This document shows positions 5,919 through 13,898 of a stretch of 26,849 bases of DNA, piece by piece. Source of the stretch: Aeriscardovia sp. (GTDB lineage: Bacteria; Actinomycetota; Actinomycetes; Actinomycetales; Bifidobacteriaceae). The stretch covers positions 1 through 26,849 of the forward strand of contig JAFYIA010000011.1 in NCBI GenBank assembly GCA_017538865.1, in the 5' to 3' direction. Numbering within the stretch: the first letter of the stretch is position 1; each line of letters opens with the position of its first letter. The position numbers and the translations under genes were made by a program. The notes beneath the pieces were generated by a model that was not told where the DNA came from, made no database searches, and saw only the letters and a program-made list of their open reading frames with translations.

Positions 5919-8408
5919 ATGGCAAAGGCAGAGGGATACACGCTATATGCGTACAAGAGCAGAAATCCCAACTACTCCAATTGGATCAAAGTAGGGCAGG
6001 TGGAGAAGCCCAATGCTATTAGAGAACAAATTGAAGAGAGGACCGGAAGCAGCTCAAAGGTCGGAAGTTCTTATGTAGGGCAGCCAGATCCTGAAGGGCC
6101 CGTAGATCTGCTCTGGTGGAACAACGGAGAAAAAACCGACGGAACGCCTTTCCAGGATTACGAGGTGCGCAGATGGCTTGAAAGGCATAATTTCAAGATA
6201 GTGCATGAATGGGTTGAATGCGCCCTGGATGACGTCCTTGCGGCCTACGAGGCCGTGAGAACAGGCAGAGAAAACGAAGAAAAGCGCACGGAAAGCTTCC
6301 CTATGCGCCCCGAGCAAAAAGAGTGCGTGGAAAAAACATCCTCCTACTTCCGCAGGCACGAGGAAAAGTACCCCGGAAAAAAGGCGGAGTTCCTCTGGAA
6401 TGCCAAAATGAGGTTCGGCAAGACCTTTACGACCTATGAGCTTTCAAAATCCATGGGATTCAAAAAGGTACTTGTCCTAACCTTCAAGCCCGCGGCCAAG
6501 GGAGCCTGGAGGGACGATCTTTTGCGCCATATCGACTTTGAGGGCTGGCAGTTCGTGAGCAAGGAAGACGGGGCGTGGACGCCTTTCGACCCCTCTCGCC
6601 CCTTCGTATGCTTTGGATCCCTCCAAGACTTTCTCGGCAAAAGAGACGGAGGGATAAAGGAGGAAAACAGGTGGGCCCACGAAGAGGACTGGGACATGGT
6701 CGTCTTGGACGAGTACCACTTCGGGGCGTGGAGGGAAAAGAGCAAACACCTGTTTTCCGATTCCGATCTCGAAGAAGATTTCTATGACGATGGGGTAAAG
6801 AGGCTAGAAAAAGGCGGGGAGAGCGACAAGGAGGCTATAGAAGAATTTTTGAACGCCTACCTGCCAATAAAGTCGGAGCGCTTCCTGTACCTTTCAGGAA
6901 CTCCGTTCAGGATGCTGGAAAACGGGGAGTTTTTGGAAGACCAGATTTTCTCCTGGACTTACGAGGACGAGCAAGAGGCCAAAAGGGCGTGGAACGGTCC
7001 CGGGCCTAACCCCTATGCCCCACTTCCGGAAATGGAAATGTACACCTATGCGCTCCCTGAAGACATCGCCAAGATCGCCGACAAGGGCGAAGCCGGATTT
7101 GACTTAAACGAGTTCTTCAAGGCTGAAGGCCACGGGAAAAAGGCGCGTTTCATCTACCGGGAAGCCGTGCAGCAGTGGCTGGATCTTATAAGCGAAAAAT
7201 TCACCGCCGAGCAGAAGGAAGCAATGGCGAAAAACAATACGGAAAGCCATCTTCCTTACTCGCCGGGGCTTTACCCTTCCCACTCCCTCTGGCTCCTTCC
7301 GGGCGTGGCTTCATGCGAAGCCATGGAAAACCTTCTAAAAGAGCCGCAAAACAAAAGCTTTTCCTCCAAATTCAAAATCGTCCTCTGCGCAGGTAAAGCG
7401 GTAGGAAATGGGATAGAGGCGAAAAAGCCCGTGATGGAAGCTGCAGGCTCCGACCCCGAAAAGACCTGCACCATAACCCTCTCCTGCGGGAAACTGACTA
7501 CGGGCGTCACAATTCCCTTCTGGTCGGCGGTTTTGATGCTCCGAAGCTTGAAAAGCCCTGAGACCTACTTTCAGACTGCCTTCAGAGCTCAGAGCCCATG
7601 GGTAAAAGACGGCAAAATTCTCAAGGAAAAGTGCTTCATCTTCGATTTCTCCCCGATAAGGGTTCTCAAAGAGACTGCAGCCTATGTTGAAAGCCGCAGG
7701 AGCCGCGTAGACGAAAAGGAAGATACTCCCGAAAGAAAGCTCTCTAGCTATTTGAAGTGTTTGCCCATCTACTCCTCAGACCTTTCGTCCTTCGCCCTTG
7801 TAAAAATGAGCGCCAAAGACATCTTGGACTTCATCGCACTGCGGGAGACCGGGCCACTTTTGGCCAAAAAGTGGAAGGACGGCCGCCTTGTAAACGTCAC
7901 AGACGACGTCCTGGAGCGCCTCTTAAATGACGGCGCCCTCATGGAGGCATTGTCCAAGGTTCCGGCCTACCGGAAGATCAAACCCCAGGCAGAAAAAGCG
8001 CTCGCTTCAAGCCGGGAGGCTGAAAAACTGGAGAAAAACAAAGGGGCAGCCGGAGAAAAGGAAGCCAAGGCAAAGAAAAGCGAGAGGAAGAAAGCCAAGG
8101 ATGAAATCCGGGACAGGGTATTCCACCTCTTGGTACGTATTCCCGTATTTATGTACCTGACGGACGACCGGGAAAAGTGCGTTATGGAAGTCATACGCTC
8201 CATCGAGCCCGAGCTCTTCGAAGATGTCACCGGAATAACCGTGGATAATTTCAACGAATGCATAAACGTGGGCCTCTTGAACAGCGACCTTATGAATGAT
8301 GCGGTATGGGCGTTTAGAGACTTTGAAGATAAGAGCCTAGAATACTCCGGCATAGACAGGCATAGGGGCGAAAAGAAGGGCGGCTGGGACATTTCAGAGC
8401 GCAGATAA
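5919..8408 (+). CDS. GIY-YIG-like/SF2 helicase restriction subunit
   Basis: 829 aa and, with the methylase, a two-gene restriction-modification-like operon. The N-terminus (about residues 5-115) resembles the T5orf172/GIY-YIG nuclease group: YTLYAYKS, WIKVGQV, an Arg-containing helix (IREQIEERTG), then DYEVRRWLERHNF and EWVECALDDVLAAYEAV. It could be the cutting domain. An SF2 helicase follows: motif I NAKMRFGKTFT (161-170), DEAH-box variant DEYH (264-267), motif III YLSGTPF, and a motif VI-like TYFQTAFRAQSPW. A Lys/Glu-rich linker and a helical C-terminal domain end the protein. ATG 5919 follows GGGAG; GTG 5910, overlapping the methylase stop, is less likely. The helicase assignment is firm. 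The nuclease assignment is moderate. Confidence 0.8.
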   Translation: MAKAEGYTLYAYKSRNPNYSNWIKVGQVEKPNAIREQIEERTGSSSKVGSSYVGQPDPEGPVDLLWWNNGEKTDGTPFQDYEVRRWLERHNFKIVHEWVECALDDVLAAYEAVRTGRENEEKRTESFPMRPEQKECVEKTSSYFRRHEEKYPGKKAEFLWNAKMRFGKTFTTYELSKSMGFKKVLVLTFKPAAKGAWRDDLLRHIDFEGWQFVSKEDGAWTPFDPSRPFVCFGSLQDFLGKRDGGIKEENRWAHEEDWDMVVLDEYHFGAWREKSKHLFSDSDLEEDFYDDGVKRLEKGGESDKEAIEEFLNAYLPIKSERFLYLSGTPFRMLENGEFLEDQIFSWTYEDEQEAKRAWNGPGPNPYAPLPEMEMYTYALPEDIAKIADKGEAGFDLNEFFKAEGHGKKARFIYREAVQQWLDLISEKFTAEQKEAMAKNNTESHLPYSPGLYPSHSLWLLPGVASCEAMENLLKEPQNKSFSSKFKIVLCAGKAVGNGIEAKKPVMEAAGSDPEKTCTITLSCGKLTTGVTIPFWSAVLMLRSLKSPETYFQTAFRAQSPWVKDGKILKEKCFIFDFSPIRVLKETAAYVESRRSRVDEKEDTPERKLSSYLKCLPIYSSDLSSFALVKMSAKDILDFIALRETGPLLAKKWKDGRLVNVTDDVLERLLNDGALMEALSKVPAYRKIKPQAEKALASSREAEKLEKNKGAAGEKEAKAKKSERKKAKDEIRDRVFHLLVRIPVFMYLTDDREKCVMEVIRSIEPELFEDVTGITVDNFNECINVGLLNSDLMNDAVWAFRDFEDKSLEYSGIDRHRGEKKGGWDISERR

Positions 8409-8478
8409 GCTAAAACCCCAACATCCTAGGCGCCGCCTTCTCCTCCCCGGAGTGGGACGGGCAGGCGCTTCTTCTACC

Positions 8479-10017
8479 TTAGAGGCTTTGCTGGGGGACC
8501 TTTTCTGCAGGAGAGGATCCGCCCCTGCCGTTATGTTTCGGCTTTATTAACCCCTTCCCAAAAGGCGCCGCGGCCTTCCCTTTAAAGTCTTTAGACCGGC
8601 AAGGGGAGTTTTTGGAGTTTTGCCTACGGGCAGGCAAGCTTTCCCCTTTGCAGCCGCCCCCGTTCGGAGAACTTTCAAGGCCTCTGAGCTGCCCGCCTTT
8701 CGCTGCAGAAAAGCCGGAGCCTTTCTTTGCAAGCTCGGCTCTTTCGCTTCGTTCAGCTCCCTGGGCCTCTGAAGGGGCGGCGCTCTCAATCTCTGATTCC
8801 CCTTCTGTCGGCAGGGAGTTTTTGACGGATGCCTTTACAACCGCCTCCCTATAGGCCTCTTCATGCCTTTCGGAGTCAGCCTCTTCCTTTTCAATTTCTC
8901 CCTCGTCTTCGTAAAAGGCAGGAATCGGCTCGCCGTTCGCGCACTTGTAGAGCGGGCTTTGTGCGTCTATCTCATAGCCTTTCAGCTCGCATCCGTGGGT
9001 GGTCCTGGAGACCTCGTACCCCCACGATTCCATGAGGCGGATAAGCCTCTTATGACCAAGCTTCGCCAGAGGGTTGTGGGTCTTTGAAAGGATCAACATT
9101 ATCTGGCTTATCTTCACTACCCTGCGGCCCTTTGCAGGCTTCAAAAGCTCACCTAAGACCCCTTTGTCGGTCTCTTTTCTGAGCCATTCCCTGCGGGCCG
9201 GGTATCCTTCCCAGACAAAGTCTTCGATGGGCTTGGATCTCAGGCACTCGCATATCCACCTGGCACAATCTTTGAGGAGCGCTGGATCGGAAGTGTTTAT
9301 CTTCCTGGCACCGTCGAAGCGCCTGCGGAACTCTATCACCCTGAGCTTCCTAGTCAGCCCCGCATCCGACATGTCTTCAAAGACGGGGAGGCTGTTTGTA
9401 AGGGCCATGGTATTGTAGGGGATGGAAAAACGTATCGCCTCCCTGGCGTTCTTAACGTCGCTGCTCTTGCGGTCCTTGCTTATAAAGTTCTTCGCGCCTT
9501 CGTTTGAAAGCACGCTCTTATTCCCCAGCTCGTGCATCACTCCCAGGTACCCGTCCCTGGCCTGGCCTAAAGCGAACCTCGGCCTGTCTTTGGACAAAAG
9601 GTCTTTGCTGGGAAGTGCTACCCGGTCTTCTCCAAGGGTGCGAGAAAGGATGTCAGCCAGCGTGGACTTCCCGTTGCTCCCCCTCCCCACGCATATCAGG
9701 AACTGCTCGCTCTGGCTTCCCTCCAAAAGGCTGGATCTCACAAAGTCCGCGAGGATCAGCTGTTCGGGAGAAATGCCCGTGTCAGGATCTGCGGGGAGGA
9801 CCGAGTCAAGAAACCTTCTAAAGGGGCCCGAACACTTTTCCTCGGTGTACCCGAAGGCCAGGGGATCTACCAGATACTCCCCTTCCTCCAGGGGGGTAAA
9901 TCCTGAAACTGCGCAGAAAGATCCGTCCTTCAGCACCGCCTTCCCGGGCTCCCTCTTTATGAGGCCTTCGTCGTTGAGGATGTGGATGGGGAAATTGACG
10001 GAGGCGTTGCGAAGCAT
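8479..10017 (-). CDS. D5/SF3-type replication helicase (phage/plasmid P4 family)
   Basis: 512 aa. Residues 1-380 match the D5/P4 primase-helicase C-terminal part: Walker A CVGRGSNGKST (109-119), then YLGVMHELGN, and SIPYNTMALTNSLPVFED followed by TRKLRVIEF, the sensor/arginine region of SF3 ATPases. The last ~130 residues are low complexity, Ser/Lys/Glu-rich and probably disordered. Such proteins unwind the origin of plasmids, phages and satellites. It lies directly after the primase in the same reading frame, separated only by one TAG and a GCG codon. No ribosome binding site precedes ATG 10017, so it may depend on reinitiation, or the two ORFs may be one primase-helicase gene broken by an amber codon. 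It is convergent with the restriction operon. Confidence 0.8.
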   Translation of the reverse strand: MLRNASVNFPIHILNDEGLIKREPGKAVLKDGSFCAVSGFTPLEEGEYLVDPLAFGYTEEKCSGPFRRFLDSVLPADPDTGISPEQLILADFVRSSLLEGSQSEQFLICVGRGSNGKSTLADILSRTLGEDRVALPSKDLLSKDRPRFALGQARDGYLGVMHELGNKSVLSNEGAKNFISKDRKSSDVKNAREAIRFSIPYNTMALTNSLPVFEDMSDAGLTRKLRVIEFRRRFDGARKINTSDPALLKDCARWICECLRSKPIEDFVWEGYPARREWLRKETDKGVLGELLKPAKGRRVVKISQIMLILSKTHNPLAKLGHKRLIRLMESWGYEVSRTTHGCELKGYEIDAQSPLYKCANGEPIPAFYEDEGEIEKEEADSERHEEAYREAVVKASVKNSLPTEGESEIESAAPSEAQGAERSERAELAKKGSGFSAAKGGQLRGLESSPNGGGCKGESLPARRQNSKNSPCRSKDFKGKAAAPFGKGLIKPKHNGRGGSSPAEKVPQQSL

Positions 10018-10020
10018 CGC

Positions 10021-11064
10021 CTACTGGAGCTCGGGGGAGTATTCGGGGCTCCTGCAAAGATTAGTCCTCCTGTCGAGGTACGCCTCCTTCGAGCACCTCT
10101 GGGCCGTCCCGCAGTTTTTTCCTTCCAAGGGGCGCAAAAGATAGAGGGATCCCACTTCACCTTCCAGAAGCCTGCAGTCCTTCTTGAACTCTCTGCAGAG
10201 CCTTTCCCCTATTTCTTCATATGCCTCGGCCTTGGCAGACTTGTGGCCTCTAAAGCCATCCTTCTGCGGCGCGCCTTTGCCTGCAACCTGCTTTTTGCGG
10301 GCCGATTCAAAGCAGCTTTCAAGCTCGCTTTCAGGAAGCGTGCTCCCCTCTGTCATGACCTGGTAGAGCCGCTTCGCCTTCAGCTCGTCACCGTCGGCAG
10401 TTTCCAGGCACTTGTGCGCAATCTTGTAGGCGCTGCAGTTCCTGTTTCCTTCGCTGACCAGATCCAAGATGGGGCTGGAAACGGGGGAAGAGAGGGAGGA
10501 AGGGGCGTCCGGGAGGTCCTCGCAGTCCAAAGGCTCCCCGTCGTTTTCATACACCCAGTTTTCCGGGTCGTCGCATTCGAGGCCCTCGAAGAACATCCTC
10601 GCCCCGTCCTTTACCGCCATATCCACGTGGGCGGAAGGGGAATCGATGAGAGAAGACATATAGGCAATCATCTTTCGGGTAACGCTCAAATACCGGGACA
10701 GGTCCCTTATCTCCTCCTTGAGCACTACAAAGACGTGCGCCCCTTTGTACTGGGAAGCGTAAGCGAAGACCTTGTAGGGGAAAGAATCGAAAAGGCGCCC
10801 CATCCACTCCTTCCACTGTGAGGAAGAGAGGGCGGAGTCGTGGCTTTCAAGATCTATGTCGAACTGGAGGACTCCCGCGCTCTCGAAGTTCTCCTGCCGC
10901 CTGATCCCGCCCTTGAACTTGATGCCCGTCTGGGCCACCCCGAACTTGCCCAAGGCGTAGAAGGCGAGGTTGCGCCTGTTCAAGGGGACTGCGCGGTCAA
11001 AGCTGCAAATCGCCCCGTTTTTCTTACTGTTACTCTTTTGGCGCGCGATGTATAATGATGGCAT
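10021..11064 (-). CDS. Archaeo-eukaryotic-type primase (BT4734/VirE_N-like) of a mobile replicon
   Basis: About 347 aa. The AEP catalytic pattern is visible: GVLQFDIDLESHD (metal-binding DxD), YKGAHVFVVL (the sxxGxH-like strand) and VDMAVKDGARMFFEG (third acidic motif). The C-terminal part carries a helical region with KAEAYEEIGERLCREFKKDC. Such primases make the first primer for plasmid or satellite replication and are often fused to the helicase that follows here. The start ATG 11064 has a strong AAAGGAG ribosome binding site; the longer frame from 11136 would read through the structured leader. The ORF ends in TAG at 10021, then GCG ATG opens the helicase in the same frame. The ribosome binding site is enclosed in a hairpin. 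Confidence 0.72.
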   Translation of the reverse strand: MPSLYIARQKSNSKKNGAICSFDRAVPLNRRNLAFYALGKFGVAQTGIKFKGGIRRQENFESAGVLQFDIDLESHDSALSSSQWKEWMGRLFDSFPYKVFAYASQYKGAHVFVVLKEEIRDLSRYLSVTRKMIAYMSSLIDSPSAHVDMAVKDGARMFFEGLECDDPENWVYENDGEPLDCEDLPDAPSSLSSPVSSPILDLVSEGNRNCSAYKIAHKCLETADGDELKAKRLYQVMTEGSTLPESELESCFESARKKQVAGKGAPQKDGFRGHKSAKAEAYEEIGERLCREFKKDCRLLEGEVGSLYLLRPLEGKNCGTAQRCSKEAYLDRRTNLCRSPEYSPELQ

Positions 11065-11107
11065 AACCTCTCCTTTCGGAGGTTTGGGGGCTCCCTTCGG
11101 GGAGCCC
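11065..11107 (-). promoter_or_regulatory. Tandem hairpins in the primase leader; second hides the ribosome binding site
   Basis: On the minus strand the leader reads GGGCTCCC-CGAA-GGGAGCCC (8-bp perfect stem, 11088-11107), a short CCAA linker region, then AACCTCC-GAAA-GGAGAGGTT (7 bp with a 2-base bulge and a GNRA tetraloop, 11065-11084) directly followed by ATG. The second stem pairs the ribosome binding site GGAGAGG with an upstream ACCTCC. That would limit primase translation unless opened. No T-run follows the first stem, so it is not a normal terminator. Copy-number control is an inference. Confidence 0.6.
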
Positions 11108-11254
11108 GTTGTGGTTTTTATAACAGTATATAACATCCTCCGAATTTCGTCACATCTTCCAAATCCTTCGCACTTACCCTTTTCCTGCAGTTTCCCCTTT
11201 TAATGCATTTCTTTCCCCCAAAGAGAGAAGAAGGGGGATTTTGGATAGCGTAGC

Positions 11255-11569
11255 GATAGGGTAAACGATAGGGAAAAAGATACCCTTCAGGTGGGGCTGC
11301 CCCTTACTCTCTCTAGGCTTTGCTTCTTTTTCGTATCCTTAAACGATAGGGAAAGTCAGAAGTTAATGCATATATGCCCTCTTTGCTGGAGGGGAGTGGT
11401 GCGAGCGGGAGGCAAGGAGAACGGGGCGGGAGACAAACGGGGAAAGGCAGGGGAAGAAAAGAGGCGCAGTTTTTCCAAAGCTCGCTATCCTTTGCTTCAT
11501 CAAATCCCCCTTCCCCCCTTACTCCCCCTAAGCAGCATTGGATGCCTTCAAGGTATCCTTTACCCTATC
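11255..11569. other. Repeat-rich noncoding region, candidate replication origin
   Basis: About 550 bases without a gene (11065-11614) lie upstream of the primase. Copies of CGATAGGG occur at 11254, 11266 and 11344. A 16-base element GATAGGGTAAACGATA (11255-11270) returns inverted with one mismatch at 11554-11569. Between them lie a GGGGCTGCCCC hairpin (about 11293-11303) and a purine-rich stretch (11390-11470). The latter contains four G-tracts at 11423-11453 with loops of 1, 8 and 7 bases, close to a quadruplex pattern. An AT-rich segment with GTTATATACTGTTATAA on the minus strand (around 11120-11136) could hold the primase promoter. Iteron-like repeats next to a primase-helicase suggest an origin. 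Confidence 0.4.
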
Positions 11570-11585
11570 TTTTGCCCCCCTTAGG

Positions 11586-11612
11586 GCGCCCAAGGGCAGA
11601 GCGCTTGGGCGC
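11586..11612 (-). other. Perfect 9-bp hairpin just after the 174-aa gene
   Basis: GCGCCCAAG (11586-11594) and CTTGGGCGC (11604-11612) pair perfectly around a 9-base loop, two bases beyond the TAG stop. On the minus strand no T-run follows, so it is not a canonical intrinsic terminator. It could still stabilise the transcript end or act in the adjacent repeat region. Confidence 0.5.
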
Positions 11613-11614
11613 TG

Positions 11615-12139
11615 CTACGGCTCCACTTCCACGCTTCCCCCAATGTCTTTCCACACTGCCCGCACGTCTTCCGGAAGGAACGCGGTACCGCCCAGGGGGA
11701 CGTCCATCCCGTCGGGCCTGCAGGTGATGGGGAGGGTGCGCAGCTGGGAGACGAAGGCGGCCGAAACCGCCTCAGTGGCCCAGGCCCTCTCTTCGGCGTC
11801 CATCTTCGGGCTGAACCACCAGCTCCCGTCCCTCTTCTCGATGACGGGCCCGCTCTCTTCCAGCCAGGCTCTCAAAATTTCATTTGCAACCGACTCCACC
11901 GGGAGCCTCACTTCGTCGTCCAGGGCCTTCAAAACGTCCCCCACTTCCTTCTTTTCAAGATCCAGGAGGCGTACCGGGAAAAGGTAGACCTTGTCGGCGT
12001 GTGGCCTTATAAGCGCGGGGACGGCAAACCTTGAAAGGCTCATCGCCTCGTACACCGCCAAAAACCCCTCCTCAAAATCGGTCAGCCCCGCGTCGTACAC
12101 CCTTGCCGCCCCGGCGTTGCCAGTGTGGTAAACTTCCAT
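11615..12139 (-). CDS. Unknown 174-aa protein of the accessory island
   Basis: I do not recognise the family. ATG 12139 (MEVYHTGNAGAARVYDAG) follows a clear GGGAGG ribosome binding site; the longer frame to 12163 would lose it. The protein is acidic and soluble, with no signal peptide or membrane helix. It has a Trp-rich centre (GSWWFSPKMDAEERAWATEA) and ends GGSVEVEP. It lies on the same strand as the primase and helicase, just upstream of the repeat region, so a replication-control or cargo role is possible but unproven. After the TAG the frame stays open for 28 more codons through the hairpin and repeats, which is probably chance. It is bounded upstream by the arcD terminator. Confidence 0.7.
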   Translation of the reverse strand: MEVYHTGNAGAARVYDAGLTDFEEGFLAVYEAMSLSRFAVPALIRPHADKVYLFPVRLLDLEKKEVGDVLKALDDEVRLPVESVANEILRAWLEESGPVIEKRDGSWWFSPKMDAEERAWATEAVSAAFVSQLRTLPITCRPDGMDVPLGGTAFLPEDVRAVWKDIGGSVEVEP

Positions 12140-12235
12140 TTCCTCCCTCGTTTTTAGGCTCAATCAACTTGCAAGCCTTTATTTTCTGCCTTTTGGCATA
12201 CAAAGAGCTCTGCGGCTTTCGCCCATTCGGATTAC

Positions 12236-12263
12236 AAAAAAGGCGCGGCCTTTTTGCCGCGCC
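12236..12263 (-). terminator. Rho-independent terminator of arcD
   Basis: On the minus strand GGCGCGGC-AAAAAG-GCCGCGCC is followed by six T (complement of A at 12236-12241). It lies 20 bases after the arcD stop and isolates arcD from the island gene downstream. It marks the right border of the accessory region. Confidence 0.92.
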
Positions 12264-12283
12264 CCCAGGATTTCAAAGCGAAA

Positions 12284-13738
12284 TCAGATGGAGATGATTC
12301 CGACGCAGGTCAGAATTATGGAGATGATTCCGGCGCACCATACCAAAGCCATCACGATCCACTCCCAGGGCCCTATGCGGTGCCCGGCCTTGCGGGCCGC
12401 GGGGACGTAGAAGAAGAACCCTATTGCGATGCCTATGCACAAAAGCAGGAGGTCTTGCCAGCCGGCTACGAAGACCGCGAACACCTCAAAGGCGGTGCAG
12501 ACAATCCCTACTATGAACTGCCAGGCTTCCTTGCGCTGGACCGAAAGGACCATCTGGTAGATCCCGGCGAACATGTAGGTTATGAGCACTGCCACGGTGC
12601 ACATCTGCGAAGCGAAAGTGTAGGCTTCGGAGAGGAAGGGCAGGCAGAGAATGAAGATGGTCTGCAGGATGGTGGCAATGAGGAGGGAAGTGACGTACGA
12701 GTCCTTCCTCTTCTTGCCGGGCTTGCCCCAGAAGGGGGCGATGGTCTTCTCGGAGTTGGCCATGAGGGCGGTGGTTTCGGCAGGAAGTATGGTCCAAGAC
12801 AGCCAGCAAGCCAGGATGGAGATGATGATGCCGATGGTCAGCACCCAGTAGCCCCAGGCGCCCACGGTGTTGCTCATTATGGCGGAAAGCACGGTGCCGT
12901 CGGTGCCGTTGTTGGACCAGTTGGCGATGACGCCCTGGGGGAACACGGCGTAGGGAAGGATGGAGCACCAGACGTAGACGATGGCCAAAATCAGGAGGCC
13001 CCAAAGGGTGGCGTTGCCGGCGGCCCTGTTGGACTTGGCCCTCTTGGAGAGGACGGAAGCGCCCTCAATGCCAACGAACACGAACATGATGTTGACAATG
13101 GAGCCCTGCATCTGCGTCCACACGCTGCTGGGGGCTACGCCGTGGGAAATGTTAGCGGCGAGGTTGCCCCAGAAGTCCTGGGTGAAGCAGCCGGCCTTGA
13201 CGCTGGCGGCCAGGACGATCATGGCAATTACAATCGGGATGAGCTTGCAGATGGTGCCGATGGTGTTGATGAGGGTGGCGCCCTTCATGCCTGCCATGAC
13301 GATGAAGGTCAGGCACCACAACACGCAGGCGGCCACTATGACGCTGGGCCAGTTGGAGCCGTTGCCGAACACGGGCCAGAAGGAGCCCACGATTGCCATA
13401 AGCAGGGTGGCGAAGGCCACGTTGCCGATCCAGGAGCTGAGCCAGTAGCCCCATCCGGAGATGAAGCCGCCCAGCCAGCCGCAGCCGGCTTTCCCGTAGC
13501 TGAAGATGCCGGCGTCAAGATCCGGCCTCTTCCTGAGGAGGTTGTTTAAAGTGAGGACCAGGGCGGTGACGCCCACCAGGCATATGACCCATCCCCAGAT
13601 GGTCGGGCCCGCCGAAGAGACGGCGGCCAGCTGGCCGGGGAGGTTGAAGATGCCGGCTCCCACGCAGGCGCTGACTACCAGGCCGATCAGGGCCAGGACT
13701 CCCAGCTTCTTTTCTGTAGAACCTTGTTGATCTTCCAT
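12284..13738 (-). CDS. arcD: ArcD-type amino-acid antiporter (APC superfamily, probable arginine/ornithine)
   Basis: 484 aa with about 12 membrane helices. The N-terminal LGVLALIGLVVSACVGAGIF followed by NLPGQLA is the APC signature with the GxG(I/F) substrate-backbone site of helix 1. Further family blocks are DAGIFSYGKAGCGWLGGFIS, GYWLSSWIGNVAFA, FVFVGIEGASVLSKRAKS and LPAETTALMA, typical of basic amino acid/polyamine antiporters such as ArcD/YdgI. The likely role is exchange of external arginine for ornithine. No arginine deiminase genes are in the window, so the substrate is inferred. ATG 13738 is preferred over 13765 because it begins the usual hydrophilic leader, though its ribosome site (GGGAAAG) is weak. 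It stands alone with its own terminator. Confidence 0.82.
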   Translation of the reverse strand: MEDQQGSTEKKLGVLALIGLVVSACVGAGIFNLPGQLAAVSSAGPTIWGWVICLVGVTALVLTLNNLLRKRPDLDAGIFSYGKAGCGWLGGFISGWGYWLSSWIGNVAFATLLMAIVGSFWPVFGNGSNWPSVIVAACVLWCLTFIVMAGMKGATLINTIGTICKLIPIVIAMIVLAASVKAGCFTQDFWGNLAANISHGVAPSSVWTQMQGSIVNIMFVFVGIEGASVLSKRAKSNRAAGNATLWGLLILAIVYVWCSILPYAVFPQGVIANWSNNGTDGTVLSAIMSNTVGAWGYWVLTIGIIISILACWLSWTILPAETTALMANSEKTIAPFWGKPGKKRKDSYVTSLLIATILQTIFILCLPFLSEAYTFASQMCTVAVLITYMFAGIYQMVLSVQRKEAWQFIVGIVCTAFEVFAVFVAGWQDLLLLCIGIAIGFFFYVPAARKAGHRIGPWEWIVMALVWCAGIISIILTCVGIISI

Positions 13739-13790
13739 GATCACAGCTTTCCCAGAGACAACCATCCCAAGCTAAAACGAAAAGACCCTC

Positions 13791-13804
13791 GAGATAATCA
13801 TCTC
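13791..13804. promoter_or_regulatory. Palindrome GAGATaatcATCTC upstream of arcD
   Basis: This perfect 5-bp-arm palindrome lies about 53 bases before the arcD start within an AT-rich intergenic stretch (13766-13898) that also holds the end of the large membrane-protein gene. It could be an operator for arcD. The regulator is unknown, and short palindromes are common by chance. Confidence 0.25.
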
Positions 13805-13898
13805 AGGCTAAAAAACAAATACAGGCAACAATGCCATACAATGACATGGAAATTTTAGATCAAAATTCAACAAACTTAAAATTTCCTAAAAATTTCAC

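Noticed and set aside
11586..11612. Intrinsic terminator after the 174-aa gene
   Set aside because: The stem is perfect, but no T-run follows on the minus strand.
4211..12188. Near-identical cctttattttctg segments at 4211 and 12176 as attachment-site direct repeats of the island
   Set aside because: Only 12-13 bases with an indel and low complexity; one copy abuts a gene start. This is not enough to call att sites.
12254..13549. 431-codon open frame on the + strand
   Set aside because: It is antisense to the clear ArcD coding sequence, is Gly/Asp/His-rich, has no ribosome site, and is a product of codon bias in the real gene.
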